Assembly: GCF_022344005.1 (NCBI RefSeq)
Contig: NZ_CP092187.1
Location: 75,036-139,035, forward strand
Direction: 5' to 3'
Source of the DNA: Deinococcus sp. KNUC1210
Lineage (GTDB): Bacteria; Deinococcota; Deinococci; Deinococcales; Deinococcaceae
DNA: 64,000 nt
Shown here piece after piece: positions 58,405-64,000 of this stretch. Within the stretch, counting starts at the first letter, position 1. Each line of letters opens with the position of its first letter. The position numbers were made by a program, and so were the translations under genes. The notes under the pieces were generated by a model. The model was given only the letters and a program-made list of their open reading frames with translations, did not search any database and was not told the origin of the DNA.

Positions 58405-60083
58405 GCCAGCGCGCCCCGGCGTTTCCGAAGACCTCTGCCCGCCGCCCGTCGGCAGTCTGGAAGGTCCTGACCTCCACCGATCACAAGAGCATCGGCCTGA
58501 CGTATATGGGGGTGGCCGCCGTCTTTCTGGTGCTCGGTGGTCTCGAAGCGCTGGTGATGCGTCTTCAGCTCGCGGTTCCCGGCAACCGGCTGCTCGCCGG
58601 AGAGACCTACGACCGCTTTCTGACGATGCACGGCACCACCATGATCTTCTTCGTGCTGCTGCCGCTGCTCCTCGGCTTCACCAACTATCTGCTGCCGCTT
58701 CAGATCGGCGCACGCGACATGGCCTTTCCGCGCATGAACGCCTTCTCGCTGTGGTTGCTGGTCGGCGGCGGCCTGCTGCTGTATCTCAGCCCCCTGACCG
58801 GCGCACCGTCGCAGGGCTGGTTCAGTTACGCGCCGCTGAGCGAGACGCCCTTTACCCCGCAGCGAGGCGTGGACCTGTGGTCGGCGGCGCTGATCGTCGG
58901 CGGGTACGGCACCACGCTCACCGCCGTCAACGTCCTCGTGACCGGAGCGCGGCTGCGGATGCGCGGCATGCTCTACAAGCGCCTGCCGATGTTCGCCTGG
59001 ATGTCGTGGATCAACGGCTTCATCATTCTCTTCGCCCTGCCGTGCCTGACGGCGGTGCTGCTGATGCTGGAAGTCGACCGACTGCTGGGCGCAGGGCTGT
59101 TCACCCGTGGCGATCCGGTGCTCTGGCAGCACTACTTCTGGCTGTTCGGTCATCCCGAGATCTATCTGCTGATTCTGCCCGCCTGGGGACTGATCAGCGA
59201 GATCATCCCGGTCTTCTCCAGAAAGCCGATCTTCGGTTACGAATTCGTGGCCTGGTCGACGGTGGCGATTGCCTTTCTGAGTTTCGCGGTCTATGCCCAT
59301 CACATGTTCGCGGTCGGACTGGGCTGGCCGGTGGAACTGGCGTTCGGGACGACCTCCATGCTGATCGCCATTCCCACCGGGATCAAGGTCTTCAACTGGC
59401 TCGCGACGATGTGGAAGGGCAGCGTGCGCTACACCCTACCGATGCTGTACGCCGCCGCGTTCATCGTGCAGTTCACCTTCGGCGGGGTATCGGGCGTGAC
59501 CTTCGCGGTGGTGCCTATCGACTGGCAGCTGACCGATACCTATTACGTGGTCGCGCACTTTCATTACGTGCTGTTCGGCGGCTCGCTGTTCGCGGTGCTG
59601 GCCGGGCTGCATTACCTGTATCCAAAGTTCACGGGCCGCTTCCTCGACGAACGCCTGGGCCGCTGGGGATTCTGGCTCAATGTCATCGGCTTCAACGGTG
59701 TCTTTCTGGTGCAGCACCTGCTGGGCCTGATGGGAATGCCGCGCCGCGTCTACACCTATCCGGATCTGCCCGGCTGGGGCGCACTGAATCTCTTCTCGAC
59801 GGTCAGCGGCTTCGTGCTGGGCGTGGGCCTGCTGTTGCTGCTCGTCAATCTGATTCGCAGCCGCACCCACGGCAGACTGGCTGGCCGTGACCCCTGGAAC
59901 GGCTGGACGCTGGAATGGCTGACCGACAGTCCGCCGCAGGAGGGGAATTTCAGTCAGCTGCCGCCGCTGCATTCCCGGCGGCCCCTGTGGGACCTGAAGC
60001 ATCCGGACGATATGGACCACGTTCGTCCGCGCCGTCACGACAAGAACGGCCATATCCGGGAAGAGGAACGGGGGCACCAGTGA
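58401..60083 (+). CDS. ctaD: Cytochrome c oxidase subunit I (heme-copper, A-type)
   Basis: 560 aa, 12 or more helices. GTG 58401 is chosen for the 4-bp overlap with coxB and the GGAGG 7 nt upstream. Heme and CuB ligands are present: MHGTTMIFF, WLFGHPEIYLLILP (CuB His, cross-link Tyr and the A1-type Glu), VYAHHMF (His pair), and YYVVAHFHYVL (heme His). So it is an A1-type proton-pumping O2 reductase. The hydrophilic C-terminal tail (about 520-560) is His/Asp-rich. It is coupled to subunit III by a 4-bp overlap. Confidence 0.96.
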   Translation: MSQRAPAFPKTSARRPSAVWKVLTSTDHKSIGLTYMGVAAVFLVLGGLEALVMRLQLAVPGNRLLAGETYDRFLTMHGTTMIFFVLLPLLLGFTNYLLPLQIGARDMAFPRMNAFSLWLLVGGGLLLYLSPLTGAPSQGWFSYAPLSETPFTPQRGVDLWSAALIVGGYGTTLTAVNVLVTGARLRMRGMLYKRLPMFAWMSWINGFIILFALPCLTAVLLMLEVDRLLGAGLFTRGDPVLWQHYFWLFGHPEIYLLILPAWGLISEIIPVFSRKPIFGYEFVAWSTVAIAFLSFAVYAHHMFAVGLGWPVELAFGTTSMLIAIPTGIKVFNWLATMWKGSVRYTLPMLYAAAFIVQFTFGGVSGVTFAVVPIDWQLTDTYYVVAHFHYVLFGGSLFAVLAGLHYLYPKFTGRFLDERLGRWGFWLNVIGFNGVFLVQHLLGLMGMPRRVYTYPDLPGWGALNLFSTVSGFVLGVGLLLLLVNLIRSRTHGRLAGRDPWNGWTLEWLTDSPPQEGNFSQLPPLHSRRPLWDLKHPDDMDHVRPRRHDKNGHIREEERGHQ

Positions 60084-60646
60084 CGGCGATGCAGTCTGAC
60101 AGGGCCTCACGCACGCATCTGGGCATGCTGGCGTTTCTGGCGAGCGACGCCGTGATCTTTCTGCTGATGCTGGTCTCGAACATCTATCTGCGGCGCAGCG
60201 AGGCGCACGGCGGTCAGAGCCTGCTGGAACCGGGCCGGATGCTGGTCTTCAGCGTGCTGCTCTGGGGATCGAGCGGCGTCCTGCTGCTGGCCGAGCGGCA
60301 GCGTGGTCGGGGCGACCGCGTGGGAGCGGGCACGCTGTACCTCGTCACGGCCCTGCTCGGCGCGGTCTTTGCGCTCGCTCAGGGTCTGGAATGGCGCTCA
60401 CTGGCCGCGCAGGGCGGAACAATTAGCTCCAGTCTGTTCTTCTCGACCTTCTACACCACCACCGGGCTGCACGGACTGCACGTGCTGCTGGGGCTGCCGG
60501 TGCTGCTGGCCCTGGCCCTGCTGAGCTGGACCGGACAGATCGGACGGCGTGCGCCGGGCGTGGCCGCTGCCGTGCTGTACTGGCATTTTGTGGATGCCGT
60601 GTGGCTAGTGCTGTATCTGGTGTTCTACGTCTGGAGGGGGCCGTGA
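60080..60646 (+). CDS. ctaE: Cytochrome c oxidase subunit III
   Basis: 188 aa, about five helices, typical of the short bacterial subunit III. Key features: LGMLAFLASDAVIFLLML at the start, LEWRSLA, FYTTTGLHGLHVLLGL and YWHFVDAVWLVLYLVFYVWRG at the end. GTG 60080 overlaps the ctaD stop by 4 bp; an in-frame ATG at 60089 is the alternative. It stabilises subunit I. Confidence 0.93.
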   Translation: MTAMQSDRASRTHLGMLAFLASDAVIFLLMLVSNIYLRRSEAHGGQSLLEPGRMLVFSVLLWGSSGVLLLAERQRGRGDRVGAGTLYLVTALLGAVFALAQGLEWRSLAAQGGTISSSLFFSTFYTTTGLHGLHVLLGLPVLLALALLSWTGQIGRRAPGVAAAVLYWHFVDAVWLVLYLVFYVWRGP

Positions 60647-61452
60647 GGCTCGCCTGTGGAGGTCTGGCGTTTGCGCTGGCGCTGCTGGCGGGTGCGCTGT
60701 ATCTGAGCGCCCGGATGCCCGCCCACATGCTGGCTCATCTGCTGCTGTCGCTGGCCGTTCCCCCGCTGCTCCTGCTCGCCGCGCCTCGCTGGCGGCCCCG
60801 CGTGCCCGCCTGGGCCGGAGGGGTGCTGCTGGCCTCTGTCACGCTCCTCAGTCATCTGCCGCAGGTGATGATGTGGCAGCACCACCATCCGGCTCTGCTG
60901 CTGCTCGACGGCGTGCTGTTCTTCGGGGCGGGCGTGGCGTTTGCCCTGGCTCTGTGGCCCGCGACGGTGGCGGCCCTGGCCGTCACAGTGGTGCAGATGG
61001 CGGTGTGTGCCCTGACCGGGGCGTGGGTGGCGTTCGGTGACCCCATGCCTGGCGCGGCGGCAGCCGGAACCCTGATGTGGGTGGGCGGCGGTCTGACGTA
61101 CAGCGCGGCGGCCCTGACCATCATCATCCGTCTGGTCTCGAAGAGGAAGGAGCGTCCAGCTATGCCCGCTGACCCCGAGCCCCCGCAGCATCCGGCCCTT
61201 CCGCCAGCCGTCGCCCTGACGCCCGGCGACGACTGGACCGCGCCGGAGGCCCTGCCCGAAACCAGAAGCACCCCGGCACCGCTCATCACGGCGCTGGGCG
61301 TCACGCTCACCGCGCTCGGTGTGGTCTGGCCGTCTCTGCCGGCTGGCATCCTGGGGGGCGTGGTGCTGCTCGTGGGCGTGCTGATGTGGCTGCTCGAAGG
61401 ACTGGCTTCGTGGCGGGCATGGGTGGAGGCACACCCGGAGGAGCGCCCATGA
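60643..61452 (+). CDS. Membrane protein: CtaG-like assembly region fused to a subunit IV-like tail
   Basis: 269 aa. The first about 165 residues are a multi-helix region resembling the caa3 assembly protein CtaG (MPAHMLAHLLLSLAVPPLLLLAAP, MMWQHHHPALLLLDGVLFFGAG with a His cluster that could bind copper). A short basic linker and acidic stretch follow, then two C-terminal helices (PLITALGVTLTALGVVWP and GILGGVVLLVGVLMWLLEG) like the small subunit IV of actinobacterial oxidases. The fusion reading is an inference. GTG 60643 overlaps subunit III by 4 bp. Confidence 0.75.
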   Translation: MRLACGGLAFALALLAGALYLSARMPAHMLAHLLLSLAVPPLLLLAAPRWRPRVPAWAGGVLLASVTLLSHLPQVMMWQHHHPALLLLDGVLFFGAGVAFALALWPATVAALAVTVVQMAVCALTGAWVAFGDPMPGAAAAGTLMWVGGGLTYSAAALTIIIRLVSKRKERPAMPADPEPPQHPALPPAVALTPGDDWTAPEALPETRSTPAPLITALGVTLTALGVVWPSLPAGILGGVVLLVGVLMWLLEGLASWRAWVEAHPEERP

Positions 61453-62135
61453 GGAAAAGCCTGCTGCCCGTGTTGGGCGTGGTGCTGGGCGTGCTCGCCG
61501 TGGCGGGGCGCGGCGCGGGAAGTCAGGGTCTGACGCGTCTTCCGGCGGCGGCTGCCAGCGCTGAGACAGATCCGGGCAGGCTCGCGGCACAGATCGGCTG
61601 CCCGCTCTGTCATGGACAGCGTGGAGAATCACCCCTGTCCAACATCCCCTCGCTGGCCGGACAGCGCCCGGCGTGGCTGGAGGCCAGACTGCGAACCTTC
61701 CGGCATCTCGGGCTGACCGGGGGCGACGGCGTGATGCCCCGGTACGCCCGCAACCTCAGCGATCAGCAGATCACGGCGCTCGCCACCGCGTACAGCCGGG
61801 ACCCGCTGCCCGTGCCGCCGCGTCTGGTACAGGCCAGCGAGGTGGCACGCGGCCAGACGCTGTACGAGCAGGGCGATCCGGCCAGACAGGTGCTTCCCTG
61901 CGCCACCTGCCACGGCCCGACCGGAGCCGGCACCGCGACCCCGCTGATTCCGTCGCTGACCGGCCAGCACGCCGGTTACGTCGCGTACCGGCTGGGAGTT
62001 TATCGCCACCTGCCTGCCCGACAGGGCGAGCCGGAAGCGCAGGCGATGCGAACCGTCGCCCGGTCGCTGAGCGACGCCGATATCCGCGCCGTCGCCGCCT
62101 ACGCCGAGCAGTTGCCCGCCAGGAGCTTCCGGTGA
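61449..62135 (+). CDS. Diheme cytochrome c, first copy
   Basis: 228-aa exported electron carrier. An N-terminal hydrophobic segment (LLPVLGVVLGVLAVAG) is the signal or anchor. Two heme-binding sites: CPLCH (about residue 51) and CATCH (about 151), each with a following Met-containing helix (DGVMPRYARNLS and AQAMRTVARSLS). It is likely to shuttle electrons between the PQQ dehydrogenase and the oxidase. ATG 61449 overlaps the upstream stop by 4 bp and has GAGGAG at proper distance. Confidence 0.92.
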   Translation: MRKSLLPVLGVVLGVLAVAGRGAGSQGLTRLPAAAASAETDPGRLAAQIGCPLCHGQRGESPLSNIPSLAGQRPAWLEARLRTFRHLGLTGGDGVMPRYARNLSDQQITALATAYSRDPLPVPPRLVQASEVARGQTLYEQGDPARQVLPCATCHGPTGAGTATPLIPSLTGQHAGYVAYRLGVYRHLPARQGEPEAQAMRTVARSLSDADIRAVAAYAEQLPARSFR

Positions 62136-62827
62136 GGTACGCAGCTCTTCCGGCGGCGGTGATAGGGCTGGCGGTGGTGGTCGCCGGAGCGATCTACGCC
62201 CTGCAACCGGCTGCCCCGCCCGAATATCCGATGCCGGTCGGTGTTCCGGTTTCCGGCAGCCACCTCGTCGACGCTCATTACTGTGCCGACTGTCACGGCG
62301 GAAAGGGTCAGCCGACCAACGCCAGCATTCCCTCGCTGGCGGGGCAGCAGGCCACGTTCCTGTACAAGAACATGCTGCGGTTTCATCACCGAGAGGGCAA
62401 CATTCCAAATCTGCGCGTCACCAGCATGATCAATGTCTTTCCGGGCCTCAACAGCCAGCAGATCGCCGATATCGCCAGCTACTACGCGGCCCAGAAGCCG
62501 GTCGATGCGTGGCCTCCAGTGGCGGGCAGTGAAGTGGCCGTGGCCCGGCGACTGTATCTGGACGGCGATTCAGAGCGGCAGGTGGTGGCCTGTCAGGTCT
62601 GTCACGGGCTGAACGGTCGGGGTGATTCCGCGCGCGGCACTCCGGCGCTGCTTCATCAGAGTCCCGGCTACGCCCTGACGTATCTGCAGACCGTCCGGGC
62701 ATCTGCGCCCACCGATCAGGCCGGACAGAACGCCATGCACATAGAAACCCAGCACCTGACCGACGACGAACTGAAGAACCTCGCCAGTTATCTCGCCACC
62801 CTCACCCCGAAAGAAGGCCAACCATGA
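62132..62827 (+). CDS. Diheme cytochrome c, second copy
   Basis: 231 aa, related to the preceding gene. Signal anchor (LPAAVIGLAVVVAGAIYAL), then CADCH (near 51) and CQVCH (near 151), each followed by a conserved PSLAGQQATFLYKNM-type or TPALLHQSPGY-type segment. The pair probably arose by duplication. GTG 62132 overlaps the previous stop by 4 bp, and the stop overlaps the next start by 4 bp. Confidence 0.92.
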   Translation: MRYAALPAAVIGLAVVVAGAIYALQPAAPPEYPMPVGVPVSGSHLVDAHYCADCHGGKGQPTNASIPSLAGQQATFLYKNMLRFHHREGNIPNLRVTSMINVFPGLNSQQIADIASYYAAQKPVDAWPPVAGSEVAVARRLYLDGDSERQVVACQVCHGLNGRGDSARGTPALLHQSPGYALTYLQTVRASAPTDQAGQNAMHIETQHLTDDELKNLASYLATLTPKEGQP

Positions 62828-64000
62828 GATCCAAGTTCCTGACCCTGGCACTCGCTCTGTGCGCTGCCGCCCTTGCCCAGGCGCACGCTCCGGCCTTTGT
62901 GCCGAGCACCCGGACGATCAGCACGGCGGCCAGCAGCAGCGAACCCACCGACGCGCAACTGGCCGACCCCGAATCGGCAGACTGGCTCGCGACTGGCCAC
63001 GATCTCGGCAGCCAGCGGCACTCGCCCCTGAAACAGATCAACACCACCAATGCCGCGCAGCTCAGAAAGGTCTGTACCCTCGACCTGCACCTGTCCACCA
63101 CCTTCGAGACCAGTCTGGTCGAGATGGGCGGCACCCTGTTCTTTACCACTCCCAGCGGCACCTACGCTGCCGACGCTGCCACCTGCAAGCTGCGCTGGCA
63201 CAGCGAATACGCCTATCAGGACCCGATCGTGTACCCCGCCCAGCGCGGTGTGGCGATTGCCCAGGGCCGGGTGATGCGCGGCACTCCAGACGGGCATGTG
63301 CTGGCCTACGATCTCCGCACCGGCAAGCTGCTGTGGAACGCGCATCTCGTCGATTCGACCTCGGGCGCGTTCATTCCGGCGGCTCCGGTCGCCTATGGTG
63401 GACGGCTGTTCGTCGGCACGGCGGGCGGCGACTGGGCCGCCAACGGCTACGTCACGGCGCTTGATCTCCAGACCGGCAAACAGCTCTGGCGCTTCAACGC
63501 CATTCCGCAGAAGGGTGAATTCGGCGCAGACACCTGGCCCAACGACCTCGCCCGTGAGCACGGTGGCGGGGCCAACTGGACCTCGGTGAGTCTGGACCCG
63601 AAAGAGGGCACGCTGTACGTTCCGCTGGGCAACCCGCAGGCCGACCTGAACGGCGGCAACCGCGAAGGTGCGAATCTGTTCAGTGACAGCGTCGTCGCGC
63701 TCGATACCCAGAACGGCCACCTGCGCTGGTACGTCCAGCAACTCGCGCACGATACCCACGACTGGGACACCAGTGCGGCCCCGGCGGTCTATCAGCGCGG
63801 CGGTCACCCGTACATGACGCTCGGCACCAAGGCGGCTCAGCTGTTCATCTACGACCGCACCACCCACAAGCTGCTGTCCACCACGCCCATCGCGACCCGG
63901 CTCAACACCGGAACTCCCCCGGTCAAGGCCAACCCCCAGCGAACGTGTCCGGGCATGAACGGCGGCGTCGAATGGAACGGTCCGTCGTACCATCCTGGCC
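62824..64000 (+). CDS. PQQ-dependent dehydrogenase, N-terminal part (runs off the window end)
   Basis: At least 392 aa, open to the end of the window. Signal peptide MRSKFLTLALALCAAALAQA. Beta-propeller quinoprotein repeats follow: SADWLATGHDLGSQRHSPL near 51, VLAYDLRTGKLLWNAHL, VTALDLQTGKQLWRFN, VVALDTQNGHLRWYVQ and HDTHDWDTSAAPAVY (likely holding the catalytic Asp). The family oxidises alcohols or sugars in the periplasm and passes electrons to cytochrome c. It is the last visible gene of the operon, coupled by 4 bp to the diheme cytochrome. Substrate class is not set by what is visible. Confidence 0.9.
   Translation, partial: MRSKFLTLALALCAAALAQAHAPAFVPSTRTISTAASSSEPTDAQLADPESADWLATGHDLGSQRHSPLKQINTTNAAQLRKVCTLDLHLSTTFETSLVEMGGTLFFTTPSGTYAADAATCKLRWHSEYAYQDPIVYPAQRGVAIAQGRVMRGTPDGHVLAYDLRTGKLLWNAHLVDSTSGAFIPAAPVAYGGRLFVGTAGGDWAANGYVTALDLQTGKQLWRFNAIPQKGEFGADTWPNDLAREHGGGANWTSVSLDPKEGTLYVPLGNPQADLNGGNREGANLFSDSVVALDTQNGHLRWYVQQLAHDTHDWDTSAAPAVYQRGGHPYMTLGTKAAQLFIYDRTTHKLLSTTPIATRLNTGTPPVKANPQRTCPGMNGGVEWNGPSYHPG

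Overview
The window looks like part of a secondary replicon (plasmid or megaplasmid) of a Deinococcus-type bacterium. The DNA is mostly GC-rich. Many genes lack a Shine-Dalgarno and instead carry a TANNNT box 5-7 nt before the start codon, the leaderless arrangement common in Deinococcus. The gene set also fits: a PilF-like ATPase with three MshEN domains, a SulP transporter, BTAD regulators and a caa3-like oxidase. The replicon assignment rests on a maintenance module at 31.3-42.4 kb: parA-parB with 16-bp palindromic parS-like sites, a 12-copy iteron array and a repA-type initiator gene.

Layout. 0-10 kb: catalase 5' end, a kinase remnant, a GGDEF/HD-GYP protein, a frameshifted phosphoketolase, PepA, an amidohydrolase, an alarmone-hydrolase-like HD protein and a PAS histidine kinase. 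10-20 kb: an orphan sugar-binding protein behind a LacI-type operator (frameshifted), a YqhA-like membrane protein, a beta-helix lipoprotein, an M23 peptidase, an IclR regulator and a TPR protein with a degenerate GGDEF domain. 20-31 kb: a frameshifted GGDEF-EAL protein, a MarR-MFS efflux pair, a BTAD regulator, CBS and UspA stress proteins and a large PAS-GAF-GGDEF-EAL protein. 31-43 kb: the replicon core, interleaved with XRE and TetR regulators, an epimerase (frameshifted), another GGDEF-EAL protein, a peroxiredoxin and small proteins. 43-56 kb: luciferase-like oxidoreductase, repeat-rich surface protein, PilF/PilB ATPase, metallophosphoesterase, SulP transporter, HtrA protease and a MarR-GNAT fusion. 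57-64 kb: an eight-gene respiratory operon in which every adjacent pair overlaps by 4 bp.

The most striking observation is the partition module. ParA carries an N-terminal Phd/YefM antitoxin-type DNA-binding domain. Directly upstream lie two GTGTACAC palindromes whose TGTACA cores are exactly 12 bp apart, the geometry known for the YefM-YoeB operator. No toxin gene is adjacent. This suggests that an antitoxin repressor domain was recruited to autoregulate a plasmid segregation operon. A strong internal start would also release a plain ParA.

The 57-64 kb operon appears to encode a whole electron-transfer chain: a PQQ dehydrogenase, two diheme cytochromes c and a cytochrome-c-fused heme-copper oxidase, headed by a small HxlR-like regulator. 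Four genes (phosphoketolase, sugar-binding protein, GGDEF-EAL, epimerase) are each broken by what can be explained as one missing base in a homopolymer run, so consensus sequence error must be considered before calling them pseudogenes.
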